Below the pieces are notes generated by a model that saw only the letters and a list, made by a program, of their open reading frames with translations, had not been told where the DNA came from and searched no databases. From Cystobasidiopsis lactophilus (taxonomy: Eukaryota > Basidiomycota > Agaricostilbomycetes > Agaricostilbales > Chionosphaeraceae): 64,000 nucleotides of DNA. This document shows, piece after piece, positions 22,129-32,109 of this stretch. Within the stretch, counting starts at the first letter, position 1, and every line of letters starts with the position of its first letter. The position numbers and the translations under genes are program-made. The DNA lies in assembly GCA_001599975.1 (NCBI GenBank), contig BCIO01000001.1, forward strand, positions 62,001 to 126,000, read 5' to 3'.

Positions 22129-23247
22129 ATGCTTGTCGTCAATCTCGCCGTTCTTTTGGTCACTGGCCTACTCACTACTGCCCAAGATGACCCTTTGGCG
22201 GGTTTGAGCGCAGACTGTGCGGCCGCGATCACTAAGCTGTACGTTGGGGACGACGCTATCCTGCGGGCCTGCTCGGCTAGTGACCAGGACAACGCAGCTC
22301 TCAGTGCGGTTGGCCAAGCCATGGTCGACGCCTATCAGGTGGGGCCAATAAAGGCTTTGGTCATCTGCTCCGTTCTCAAGCACCTCCATCTATAACACAG
22401 GTCAGAGCAGACGCCTACTGCTTCCATCCCGATTGCACACAAGGCCAGGTCGACCTCGTACAGTTTGCTTGGCTTTGCTGCTCCGACGAAACACTGACGG
22501 GTCGAATGCCAACAGGCTGCCAGCATTGTCCGTAAAGGATGCGCCACGGACCTTGACGAAGGCCAATTCGTGCTCAGTTCGTTTTGAATGGAACATTGGC
22601 GCAGCGGCTTCAAAGGTACGCGCTCTCCTGATCACAGTTGCGGCAGCTGCGCAGCTGAGCTCTCAAACCAAAGACCCGGTCGATGTATCCGGTCAATCAA
22701 GCCTTTTGGTACCTGGTGCCAAGCCGAATGGCTTCAAAGTGGGCGATCTGACCGCTCGGTTTAGTGTCTCTTTTGACGTCGAAACAGCCTTGTCCAACAC
22801 GTTTTTCAAGGAGACTGGCCAAAACTTCACCAATGACCCTTCCAACTTCACTTTTGCGTCTGAGAAGACGCCTCGCGAAGCGCTGTGTACTGACTGCTTG
22901 AAAGGTGCGGCTCGCGCTTTAGGTCCATTGTCTCCACTAGCTCAGGGAGCACGCTAGCATTCGGCATTTCTATTAAGGAGAACTATTTCTTCAACCACAC
23001 TGATCCCATTTATGGTGAGTAACTCCAGACGAGGCCGCGGCTATAGCCAACTTGTTTTGATCAGGACCTTCTCTCTACGACCTGACTCTGCCCTACTGCG
23101 GTGGTAGGTGATTTGATCCAGATGCGTAACCGTCTCAAGCAAACTGCTACAGCCGACTTCTATGCCGGGTCGTTGCCTTGTTCGACCGTGCTCATTCCCG
23201 AAATCCCTTCCCTTCCCGCAAAGGTTGTTAGCACATTCGAGGGCTAA
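22129..23247 (+). CDS. Secreted cysteine-containing protein, DUF7729-like layout
   Basis: Begins with a signal peptide (MLVVNLAVLLVTGLLTTAQ). The mature part has LSADCAAAITKLYVGDDAIL and paired cysteines; it then breaks into exons with GTGGGG..CAG at the first junction. A later exon reads LSSQTKDPVDVSGQSSLLVP through REALCTDCLKG. The last exons give STLAFGISIKENYFFNHTDP, PSLYDLTLPYCG and ADFYAGSLPCSTVLIPEIPS, ending STFEG with TAA at 23245. Alternating C/S-rich helical segments and the LCTDC motif recall basidiomycete secreted DUF7729-type proteins, from memory. Splicing between about 22390 and 22620 is unclear: no single frame stays open, so either short introns were missed or the gene is damaged there. 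An in-frame upstream Met at 22021 would hide the signal peptide. Confidence 0.6.
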
Positions 23248-23896
23248 TCCCGTTCGCCCTTCTGAAGAAGCCAGTAAATGAGCCGAGTCGGAAGCTTGTT
23301 AAGTGTAGTCAAGTGACCGCCTCGCTAGTGCGGAAAGGCCTGGCTTGTGACAAAATTGGAAGCACGGTGCTATTGAGACGGGATCAATTACAAGGAGCTT
23401 CGGTGGGAGCTCGACATGAGGGTCGGGCAGCGACTCCGAGGCCGCCACCGGGAGAGGAGGGCCCCGAACGGCTTGCGGGTCTACTGGCTAGCTACTGCAG
23501 AAGTATCTTTATCTACATACAACCTTTCAATACAGCAACGCAAGGCATGTTCTGTCAGCCTTGCCACCCACGAGGTTCCGATTTGAACACAATTTTGCTC
23601 GTTTCTCTCCAACGATGACTTCCGTCTGACTAACCCGGTCTGCTCAAGAGCAGAGACATCTGCACCATGTGATCCCGTGTCGGACTTGCCTGTACCTGCC
23701 CGTCGACCAGACAGCTAGGCGCCCTCGCCCCTTGAGCTTGAAGGGTGGCGCGGTTGCCTGTTGGAACTGATTATCAGCATCGATGACAATCACCATAGAG
23801 TCAGTCAGTGCTTACTAAAGTGGTTTTTGCGCCTGCACTACAACAAGTCGCCGCCGTCCCATCCACCAGGTTTCACCCATCCCTCGCTGCGGCCTC
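23248..23896. other. Intergenic stretch with one arm of a direct repeat
   Basis: No gene seen. Contains the 40-bp sequence 23331-23370 that recurs upstream of the F-box gene. Confidence 0.5.
23331..23370 (+). repeat. Direct repeat, left arm (40 bp)
   Basis: Nearly identical to 25509-25548 (two mismatches by eye, e.g. GCTTGTGACA versus GCTTGTGGCA). The pair flanks the single-exon F-box gene. Confidence 0.8.
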
Positions 23897-25399
23897 TCAG
23901 CTAGCACGAGCCTGTGCAGATTGAATCAGATTTCTCCTAGTTTGTGAGACTATATCATTGTGGCTCACCATAAAGATCCGGCAATAGGTAACTCGTCCAG
24001 CTACCTGATGCACAGGCTCCCAGGATAAAGCCGGGTTTCGAGCGCAGATGTTTTCAAGGTAGCGGAGAGCTGCTTGTGAGTCGTGCGAGACCCCATCTTC
24101 AAGCATAACTGGCGGAACCGGTGTGAACACCTTCATGATGCGCAACGAGCGGTGGGCGGAGTCCAACGTCGCTGCGAAAGAAGACAAGGCGGCGAAGGCG
24201 ATCATAGACGTTGATGACCTAATAGAAACATCGAGGTGCTCCAATGAAGAAGGTAGACTTCGCAGGAAGTTTGCGAAATCGGTCGACGCTTCGTTCTCGT
24301 CATCAACCGCCCAGCCATCGTAAAAGATGCGTCGTAGGGCGCTCCAGAGTCTAAGCTCGCTCCAGAAAGACTGATCGCTGGTAAAGTGGGTGCGGGATTC
24401 GGCAATCGTAATGGTGACGACCATGGGACAGGGAGGCAGGAAAGTTGCGCATTGCGAGCCAAGCGAAACTTGCAACGACGTGGCAGGCGGGAATTGTTTG
24501 AGCAGGCTTGCCAGTTTTGATTTGGAGTTAGTTCCATTATTGTTCTTGGTGTCTAGCGCGATGTTGGAAATTAACCAAACGCCGTCTACCTTGTCGACGC
24601 TGAGCTCGCATTCCTGTGCCGAATTGGCGACGGACAGCCGGCGGTCACACAGGGACCCGAGGACCTTCATCTTGATCTTCCCTTCAAGGTGGATAAGAGC
24701 GGACGCCGAAGAGCTTTTAAGCAATGCAGAGACGATGAACGGCGGCAACGGGCGGTTCCACAAAAGTTTTGCGACTGCTGGCCAGGGAAAGTGCTCCATT
24801 GGTGTGGCCAGCGTATTGTCGGGGTTAAAGTCGTATCTACGCCACGTTCCTGGCCACGAGTACGCCCAAGCTTTGACTGCAAGGGTGCAGGCGTGCGTTT
24901 TGCCAAGATCCTGCCGAGCTGCGACCACCCTTTGCATTGCCTCGCATACTTTCAAGGCTCCTGTGATGTAACCTCCGTAGATGCTGACCCTTGAGCGTTG
25001 TCCATACTCCCCCACGCGGGCGAAAAACGCAGCTTCCAGAGAAGATGGTAGCTGCCTTGCCGGACGGGAGAGCCCTCTGCGAGAAGCTCGAGAGTTGAAA
25101 GATAGACCGGAGAATACAGTTTCCATCACAGGCTGGTAGAACGCTTTGCAGATACGTGCTGTCGCCAGGTCGATGTGCGTGGTGATCCGCCAGCGGCCTT
25201 CCACCTCGGCACGCTCGCCGCCTTGCCAGTCTGCAGGGCCGACAACAGCAAAAGACGAATTGTAGGTTTCGGCTGGATCGGTGTCCTCCTTTTGGTCTTC
25301 GCCTGACGCGCAGAAGAAGATGATTCTCGCGATCACTTCGGCCGGTAGAGTGGCCAGCTTGGCAGGTGCTTTCAGCATGGGGGTTGAGCCGCATGCCAA
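23897..25399 (-). CDS. Single-exon F-box-like protein, 500 aa
   Basis: Uninterrupted 1.5-kb frame. The N-terminus has an F-box-like motif (KLATLPAEVIARIIFFCASG, residues 14-33) followed by a helix typical of fungal F-box proteins (HIDLATARICKAFYQPVMET). The rest has no recognisable repeats but includes LRR-like spacing near residues 360-430 (SLEHLDVSI, HRSLRIMKVF). It could be an SCF adaptor that recruits substrates to ubiquitin ligase; this is inference from the F-box. Lack of introns is unusual here, where most genes have several, and a 40-bp direct repeat flanks the gene, so a recent insertion or retrocopy is possible. Confidence 0.75.
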   Translation of the reverse strand: MACGSTPMLKAPAKLATLPAEVIARIIFFCASGEDQKEDTDPAETYNSSFAVVGPADWQGGERAEVEGRWRITTHIDLATARICKAFYQPVMETVFSGLSFNSRASRRGLSRPARQLPSSLEAAFFARVGEYGQRSRVSIYGGYITGALKVCEAMQRVVAARQDLGKTHACTLAVKAWAYSWPGTWRRYDFNPDNTLATPMEHFPWPAVAKLLWNRPLPPFIVSALLKSSSASALIHLEGKIKMKVLGSLCDRRLSVANSAQECELSVDKVDGVWLISNIALDTKNNNGTNSKSKLASLLKQFPPATSLQVSLGSQCATFLPPCPMVVTITIAESRTHFTSDQSFWSELRLWSALRRIFYDGWAVDDENEASTDFANFLRSLPSSLEHLDVSIRSSTSMIAFAALSSFAATLDSAHRSLRIMKVFTPVPPVMLEDGVSHDSQAALRYLENICARNPALSWEPVHQVAGRVTYCRIFMVSHNDIVSQTRRNLIQSAQARAS

Positions 25400-25508
25400 G
25401 TGGCGAGCTTACCGACATCTGGAAGGGGTCCGATCTATGTGGACAGGTACAGAACGCGGAAGAATGGGTCCAAGAGACCGCCACTGCCAAGCGGCCGCCT
25501 TGCGAACG

Positions 25509-25548
25509 CGGAAAGGCCTGGCTTGTGGCAAAATTGGAAGCACGGCGC
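25509..25548 (+). repeat. Direct repeat, right arm (40 bp)
   Basis: Second copy of 23331-23370, same orientation, about 110 bp upstream of the F-box start codon. Confidence 0.8.
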
Positions 25549-25582
25549 AAAGCAATGGTATTTCAGACTACAATTTGGCAGC

Positions 25583-26432
25583 TCTACCCTCTGGGCCATG
25601 GCTTCTGAGCAAAGTCATTGACAAAAGATTTGATACCTTCGCCCTTGACGAAAGTGACGATGGGTTCCTATCATATCGCAAGTATGAGCACAAGCAATCA
25701 ACATCTGAGAAAGTCGACGCACCTTCTGCTCAGACGTGGTGGCCAGTTCGTAAAAGATGCCAGCGTGAGCAGGCCCATCAATCTTCATAGAGGCGGACGA
25801 TCCATCGGCAAGCCTTTCGTCGACGAAGTAGAATCTTTGGCGAAAACAGTAAGACTTTGAACTTTTGGGAAGGACAGAAGACGCACCTTGCCCCTTGGCC
25901 GGCATAGAAGGTGGCAAAGGTCTCGATCACATGCGCCGAGGCCACCTTGCCAACTCCGAGGGTCAAGCCGCCTGGCCACACCCTGGTGTTGAGTGCGTTG
26001 CCGGTGTAGAGGAATTTGACTTCGGGATTGTGTTTCAGGGCAGCTTGGGCGGCGGCAAGCACGGAGACGTTGTTGACTGTCAAGTCCGCAACATAAGTCG
26101 CCAACGCAAGGCTGGCAGGATCGTTCGTGAAGGTGGCCGCGGCGGCTGGTGAGTTTGTTTTAGCTTGCTAGTCGACCTCCGAGTCAAGTCCGAAGCTTAC
26201 CATTGTAGACGACAACGTTTGGAGCGCCAAAAGATTTGGCGACGGTGTCGAATGCGGGAGCAATGGAAGTATAGTCGCCAAGGTCCAGCTTCACGGAAGC
26301 GTAGCCAGAGCTATTGGAGGCGCCGGTGCGGGAGCCAACGACGACTTTGTAGCCCTCGGCGGCAAACTTCGCAGCAGTCGCCGTACCGATGTTCTTGCCA
26401 AACCCAAGGACGAAGAGGACTTTGGAAGACAT
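25583..26432 (-). CDS. SDR-like NAD(P)-binding protein, copy 1 (lacks the catalytic Tyr)
   Basis: Rossmann-fold short-chain dehydrogenase relative. Four exons. The first begins MSSKVLFVLGFGKNIGTATA with the glycine motif GFGKNIG in place of TGxxxGIG, then GYKVVVGSRTG and NVVVYNG (the NAG-like strand). Exon 2 has NNVSVLAAAQAALKHNP and GGLTLGVGKVASAHVIETFA. The active-site motif YxxxK reads LGVGK: the lysine is kept, the tyrosine is not. Exon 3 gives FYFVDERLADGSSASMKIDG, and exon 4 EPIVTFVKGEGIKSFVNDF, ending at TAG 25583-25585. Chemistry is therefore uncertain; it could be a binding protein or use another acid. Tandem with copy 2. Confidence 0.82.
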
Positions 26433-27094
26433 GATTTATTGTGTGCTTCTAGCAATGGACGACGAGGAGCAAGAGCAGTGCATGGGAAAGGGCCAAATGC
26501 GAGTGCTGACCGATCCGTCGTTTCAGTGCGGGCTTCTGCTTCCCCGGACTTCCGCTGCTCCCGCAAGCGAGATGATCCTGCGTTGGCGTAATACAGTAGT
26601 CCCGACAATATAGAAGAGCATCCACAATGAGAAATGCTAGCGGTCCGGCGTGCAAGGGGCAGGAAGGGCAAAGAAGGGCAAAGCGGGAGCAACTTGAAGC
26701 CGCTAGAGCAAGCTGGCGAGAGGAGATGGGCAACCGGTGCAGTAACCTTGACGGCTCCACATCTTCAGCCTAAGAAGTAGAGGTGGCATCAGGCAGCAAT
26801 ACCGGCAAACGACTCCCCTGGGCGACTTGGCAAATTTTGGGCGGCGGGTTGCACTGTGAGCAAGGGCCGCCTTTTGCCACCAGGTTTCCTGAGGACTTTT
26901 CAACTGATAGTCTCAGTACAGTCTCTTCTGAGACGCTTCATGGGGTAAAGTGCCGCTTGTGATGCTGGACCAGGTATAAGCCGGGCTCGACTCGCTGGTG
27001 CAACTTGGTTGCGGGCTTTTGCCACCGCGTGTGGTGCAATTACGAGGGCATTGGGAGGCTTCACGTGTGATTACAGGGCTACAACGTGCCAGAT
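26433..27094. other. Intergenic region between the two SDR-like genes
   Basis: Holds the promoter of copy 1, including the conserved two-part motif at 26499-26534, and the 3' region of copy 2. No gene seen. Confidence 0.5.
26499..26534 (-). promoter_or_regulatory. Conserved promoter motif upstream of SDR-like copy 1
   Basis: On the plus strand GCGAGTGCTGACCGA (26499-26513) and CAGTGCGGGCT (26524-26534) are both repeated exactly upstream of copy 2, while flanking bases differ. They sit 67-102 bp upstream of the start codon. Either a regulator site pair or recent duplication remains. Confidence 0.5.
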
Positions 27095-27938
27095 CTATGC
27101 CCTTGGCCATGGTTTCTGGGCAAAATCTTGGGCGAAAGACTTGATGCCTTCGCCCTTGACGAAAGTGACAATGGGTTCCTGACAAAGGTGTTGAGCTCGA
27201 GCCATAGACAATAAGCCAGACAAGCGTACCTCTTGCTTTGGAGTATTGACGAGTTGAAGAAAGATTTCAGCGTGAGCAGCTCCGTTGATGGCCGAGTAAG
27301 CGAAGGCGCCAGTGGAGAGCCTTTCGTCGACATAGTAGAACCTGCCGTTAGTCTGTTAGAAAGGGTAAAAGAGGCAAGAGTGAAAAGCGAACCTGGCGCC
27401 TTGCTCGGCGTAGAAGGTCGCAAACGTCTCGATCAATTGCGCGCTTGCCACCTTGCCGACACCCAAAGTCAAGGCGCTGGGCAGCACAGTGCGGTTGAGG
27501 CCATTTCCAGTATACAAGAACTTGACGGTTGGGTTGTGCTTGAGTGCAGCTTGGGCGGCAGCGAGGACAGAAACGTTGTTGATCGCAAAATCGGACAGGT
27601 AGGCCGACAGAGCCAAGTTGGCTGGGTCTTTGGTGAAGGTGGCGGCACCAGCTGATTTACAAAAGATGTCAGCTTGCGATGCTCCTTAATGCGCGATGGG
27701 ACAGACCATTGTACAGCACCACCGAAGGAGGGCCAACGTCCTTCACCACCGACTCAAAAGCTGGACCAATGGAGGCCGAGTCAGCCAGATCCAGCTTCAC
27801 AGAAGCATAGCCTGAATCATTGGCTGCCCCAGTTCGAGAGCCGACGACGACTTTATAGCCCTCCGCAGCGAACTTGGTCGCGGTCGACGCGCCAATGTTC
27901 TTGCCGAAGCCGAGGATGAGCAGGATCTTGGATGCCAT
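27095..27938 (-). CDS. SDR-like NAD(P)-binding protein, copy 2 (lacks the catalytic Tyr)
   Basis: Same four-exon layout as its neighbour 1.5 kb away. It starts MASKILLILGFGKNIGASTA, keeps VVVGSRTGAANDSGYASVKL, and exon 2 reads NNVSVLAAAQAALKHNPTVK and LTLGVGKVASAQLIETFATF, again LGVGK where classical SDRs have YxxxK. Exon 3 is FYYVDERLSTGAFAYSAING and exon 4 EPIVTFVKGEGIKSFAQDFA, ending at TAG 27095-27097. An upstream in-frame Met at 27992 exists but adds no conserved sequence. Strong identity to copy 1 in exons with divergent introns indicates purifying selection on protein sequence. Confidence 0.82.
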
Positions 27939-28505
27939 GGTGGATGGGATGAGTGACGAAAGGTCGACGATGCAGATCAAGAAATAATGCAAGAGGGGAG
28001 GCGAATTGCGAGTGCTGACCGAGCATGCTGATTATCAGTGCGGGCTCGCAGATCACCGAAAGACACTTCTGTAGTAGTAAAGCTACCGTCCATGCTCATT
28101 CTTGTTGGGGTTCTTGTGAAGCAGAAGCTAAATAGGCAAGGTTGGGCGGATGGCACCGAGCAGGGGCGGGTGGCGACAACGGGCTGCACTCACACTCGGA
28201 AATAAACCGGGAATAAAGAAACGTCAAGCAGCTTGCATCCTATCGATCACAAGCAAGCACCCCGGCAGCAGCAGCAGCAGAAGAGCAAGACGATCGCGAG
28301 GAACAAGAGTTTTTCATGGCTCGTCGCCACCAAGAATTTCTCGCTCTGTGAGCAACTCATGGTGAAAGATCAATAGTTCCTGTTGCATTATACAAGGGGT
28401 AAGGGCCAGGACAGAGCCCGAGAGAAATGCGGTACTGTGTACAATGGGTGGGATAAAATGCCGGTGGGTGGAAACGAAAAAAAAGCTCTAAAGAGAAGGC
28501 CGGCA
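27939..28505. other. Intergenic region upstream of SDR-like copy 2
   Basis: Contains the second copy of the shared promoter motif (28008-28046) and the 3' side of the chitin deacetylase gene. A short CAG repeat lies near 28266-28280. Confidence 0.5.
28008..28046 (-). promoter_or_regulatory. Conserved promoter motif upstream of SDR-like copy 2
   Basis: GCGAGTGCTGACCGA (28008-28022) and CAGTGCGGGCT (28036-28046), 70-108 bp upstream of the start; the gap between halves is 13 nt here and 10 nt in copy 1. Confidence 0.5.
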
Positions 28506-29779
28506 CTACTGATACCAAGGGAAGTTCTCTGCTAGTTCCGGGATCGCGCCTGTCGTCCAAGCGAGTTCTTTTAAAGTGGGGAAGGTCTGGATGAAGGCGG
28601 AGATGGACTCCTCGGACAGCTCGTGCTCGAGGACGATGGGCGCAACCTGCTGATCCTTGTGCCAGCGCATGCCGTCCTTGAGCTGGTCGATGGAGCGCTG
28701 GAGAGTCCAGTCGCCGTACGGCGGGTCGGTGAAGTCGCCAGTGGCGTAGGTCTGGTTGAGCGACCAGTCCGTCGAGTCGGCCGTCCACATTATTGGAGTT
28801 AGGCCCAGCACGTGCTGCTCTCCCTTCCTCTTTGAGTCGAGAACCCGCAAAGGAAGTAAAAGAGGCTGACCTTGGCTAGAGCTCGGACGCGGGCGTCAAT
28901 GTCGCCGTAGGGCGGGCGAAAGTATTTGGGCTTCTTGCCGCCCGAGATGTCCTGGATGATCTTCATGCACCAGCCGAGCTCGCCGATGACCCGCTCGTCG
29001 GAGTAGGTGGTCAGATGGGCGTGCGACCAGGTGTGGATGGCGAGGTGGTCGCCCCTGTTGGCGGCGATCTTGGCCAGCTGCCAGTGGAGCTTGACATTAT
29101 GGCCGATCTGTTGCCAGCGACTCCGTCCGTAAGAATGGGCCACTGTCTTAATGGACGAGTCAACCAACGAACCCAGAAGTGTGTAGCGTGCTTCTTCTCG
29201 GCCTCGAGGAAGTTGTAGAGCGTGGCCGAGGGCGGCAAGGGCCCGTCGTCGAAGTTGATGGCCCAGTGGTTCCTGGGCATGGTGGAGATGTCGTCCCAGG
29301 CGATGCACCCGTTCCCACGATAGCTGCACACCCTCGCCGTCACTTCGAAGCCCTCTGGGTACTCGGCCAGGCCGTTGTGCATGTTCAGCGTGGCCACAGG
29401 CACATCCGGGATCAGGTTGGCTTGCTTGGCGGCGTTGTAGGCCTCGATCCATTCCTGTCGTCCACAACAACGAGCATTAGGTCTAGTCAAAGTGGCAATA
29501 GCAGGCAAAACAAGCACGCACAGGCAAGGGCTCCGGGCCAGATTCAGGGCCGGGGTAAGCGTCCAGCCATGCCTGCGAGCCAACCTTGCTGCTCTTCCAC
29601 GCCGACACGTACGCCGGCGTCTTTGGCCCAGCCCAAGAGATGCTCAACACGGCCAAGACGCCGAGGATGCTGAACAAGAGCGAGCGCCGGGAGACGCGGA
29701 AGCCAAAGATGGAGATGGGCGGCTTCTTGGGCTGCCACTCGCCCCCGCCCTCGCCGTGCTCCAGCGGCGCATAGGACAT
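28506..29779 (-). CDS. Membrane-anchored chitin deacetylase (CE4, NodB domain)
   Basis: Removes acetyl groups from cell-wall chitin to give chitosan. The N-terminus is cytoplasmic (MSYAPLEHGEGGGEWQPKKP) followed by one membrane anchor (LLFSILGVLAVLSISW), so a type II protein facing the wall. The NodB motifs are in order: NFDDGP (motif 1, base and metal aspartates), HTWSHAHLTTY (motif 2, metal histidines), and YFRPPYGDIDARVRALA (motif 3). IMWTADSTDW and APIVLEHELSEESI resemble motifs 4 and 5. Cysteines around VCSYRGNGCIAWDD are as in basidiomycete deacetylases. Three or so introns. All catalytic residues seen are intact. End ...AENFPWYQ, stop at 28506. Confidence 0.88.
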
Positions 29780-30000
29780 GTTGACAGTTGCGCGGCGTGC
29801 CTGGGCGTGAGACCGCCCTGCGTTCTAAGGTGGTGCTCGCACGCTGCCAACCCGAAATTATCGCTCGCCCAAAAAAGATCTACGGTCACGTTTTGCTGGT
29901 GGCAAAATCCACTTGAGACGAGATTAGGAGATTAGGGCTAAGTGGTAGTGTACAATAGAGAAGAAAGTATCTCGACCGGCAGCAAGCCAGGGAGAAGAAG

Positions 30001-31330
30001 TTAGTTCAGGGATTCTCGGTACAAAGAGCCAAGTTTCTGTCTTGTCTGGCGAACCACCTCCAACGTTTCGTGCAGGAAGTAGACAGTCCCTTCAGTCTAC
30101 ACCCAGAAGACAGTGAGATAGGTTGTGCCGAGTTCGCAATCGTCGTATACGCACCCTGTAGAGGCAGACCACAGCCTGCATGCACATGGAGACCAGATCT
30201 GCACCAGACGGATCGGGGAGGTGCTTTTGGCGATTGTCGTTCAAGATTCGGACGACCTTTTATGTGTTCAGTGGCCTCGGCTGCAACTCCGACTAGATTG
30301 GGCTTACATCAGGCACCACTTTCTGGAGGACAAGAACTTCGTTGCGGAACTGCTTGGCCTCGTCGTCCGAGCGGGTTGGGTTGTGCGGCATGAACTCCTC
30401 GATGGATTTCAGGGTCTATGTTTCAACCACAGACTTGAGCGGGTGCCATTTCAGCAAAGTGGGGACGAAATTTGCCTTGGTGTAGCTCGCCATTTTGGTC
30501 ACAAATAAGCTGTGCCAATCAAACCTATCGGCAGGGATGGCGTGACCTGTTGACTTGAATGAAGCAACAGTGTGTAAGAGGCTGCGATGACAGCTCACTA
30601 GAAACTTCTTGGAGCAATGTATGATATCCTTTCACCACGAATTCAGTCGGCGCAAGAATTCGGGCCAGTAGTGTCAACAGGGCATGGAAGCCTTGCTTAA
30701 TATGTTCTTCTCTGATGGCATAGTCCGACCCGACTTGAATGAAACCCAAGATTGACTCAATGACTTCAGTCAGCTTTGATGGATCGCCATACTTCAGTTT
30801 TCAGGATTGAACAGACGACAAAACAGTCACGTACGACTGAGAAATGGCTCTCGACATTGTGGCTTGAAGCATGGGCTTTGATTTCGACGTGGATCTGGGT
30901 TGGCAAAATGTTGATCACTTAGCCCGGACAAATACTGGTTGTTCGACCCACCAAAACAATAGCACTCTGGATATGCTTCACCTGCACGAGGATGGTCTCT
31001 TTGATGCTCATCGCGTCGTTGAGGTCCATAGCGGCCATGACATTCTGCCCTAAAACTTCAGACAAAACCATTCTAAAGGCAACAGAGCCCACCTTATAAG
31101 CAGTTCCGAGGTGAGACTGGACGGCTGTAGAGCATGGAATTACTATCTGATCTGGAGATAGGTGAAACGGCGTAAAACCTACCAGGGTAGGCCACCGCTC
31201 GCTGAAAGGCGCCTTGGTCCTGCCAGAAACTCTCGAGCTTCTTTTCGGCCGCGTCATAGAAGTTGAGATGATCTTGGCCTAGCTTTTGTCGATGCTGAAG
31301 TTCCAAATGGCTTGTATGCGGAAAGTTCAT
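30001..31330 (-). CDS. Helical tandem family, copy 1 (long form)
   Basis: Unknown family, first of four minus-strand copies. Many small exons. Exon 1 ends the shared motif KKLESFWQDQGAFQRAVAYP; later exons give VQSHLGTAYKVGSVAFRMVL, ETILVQIHVEIKAHASSHNV, YGDPSKLTEVIESILGFIQV, HIKQGFHALLTLLARILAPT, then LKSIEEFMPHNPTRSDDEAK, HLPDPSGADLVSMCMQAVVC and TEGTVYFLHETLEVVRQTRQ, with a stop at 30001. Predicted all-helical, no signal peptide or membrane segment. An in-frame TAG lies between KSVVET and TLKSIEEF (near 30415); an intron with donor GTGACC would skip it. Otherwise the protein stops early. Similar helical N-termini occur in fungal NLR or MLKL-like proteins, but I cannot show homology. Confidence 0.6.
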
Positions 31331-32109
31331 GTCGTCTTGACGGCGTGGTGTTGTTGTATAAAACTGGGAATCTTCGGTAGTTGATCGACTGGGTAACTCG
31401 GCTCTGCCAGCGGGCTCCGGGAGAAGGATCAGACGTCGCAAGGGGACAGGTCGCAGAATTGGTTGCTCGGGAGAAGGAAACCAAGGGGGACCCAACGCAA
31501 AGGCACCGAGAAGGCGTCTGTGCGTTCGACATGGTCGACGTCTTACCGTACCATGCAAACAGAAGTGGCAGCAAAAAGGGACACATCTTCTTTCCTATAC
31601 AAGGGTCAAGGCCAAGGTGCAGATAGATGCATCGAAACGGCTGGGTCGCCTTTAGCCTCCAACTGCCAAGCAACTCCGGCGACGATTCAAAGGGAGACCG
31701 TTCATCAAATGAGAGCAGAGGGCCGCATTCCATGACAGCACAAAAAAGACAAGCAAAGCCGACTGGCCTTACGCCAGAGAGGAGAGAGAGGACCCTTGGG
31801 CTATGGCATTGGCAAAGGCAAAGGCTGGGTCCGCAACCGAGCCGGCGAGACTCAGGCAGCCCCCTTTCAAAGCGAGGGTCGTCTTCGCGCCTTAAAGTTC
31901 TCTTCTCTTCTGGTTTGCCGCACGACACAATGAGGCGACTTGGTGGCATGGCGGCCTCTCTCCAAGGCCGACTCCCGCTTTCGCGCATTCTGGCAGGTTA
32001 CGTTTTGAACGTGGCAAACAGGATGAGCTGGGCGAGAATGTAATAGGATGAAACGTCATTATAGTACAGCTGAGGAAGAGGGAAGAAAGAAAGGAACTGA
32101 GCCCCCAAA
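31331..32109. other. Intergenic gap in the helical array (copies 1-2)
   Basis: Contains the 33-bp core repeat at 31958-31990. A 244-codon minus frame (31254-31988) overlaps exon 1 of copy 1 in another frame and is not supported. Confidence 0.5.
31958..31990 (-). repeat. Array inter-gene repeat, copy a
   Basis: 33-bp core identical at 33447-33479 and 34933-34965; weaker similarity continues to the right (TGGCAAA..GGATGAG). It lies 120 bp past the stop of helical copy 2. Confidence 0.85.

Noticed and set aside
31254-31988. 244-codon minus frame upstream of helical copy 1
   Set aside because: It overlaps exon 1 of copy 1 out of frame and includes the inter-gene repeat.
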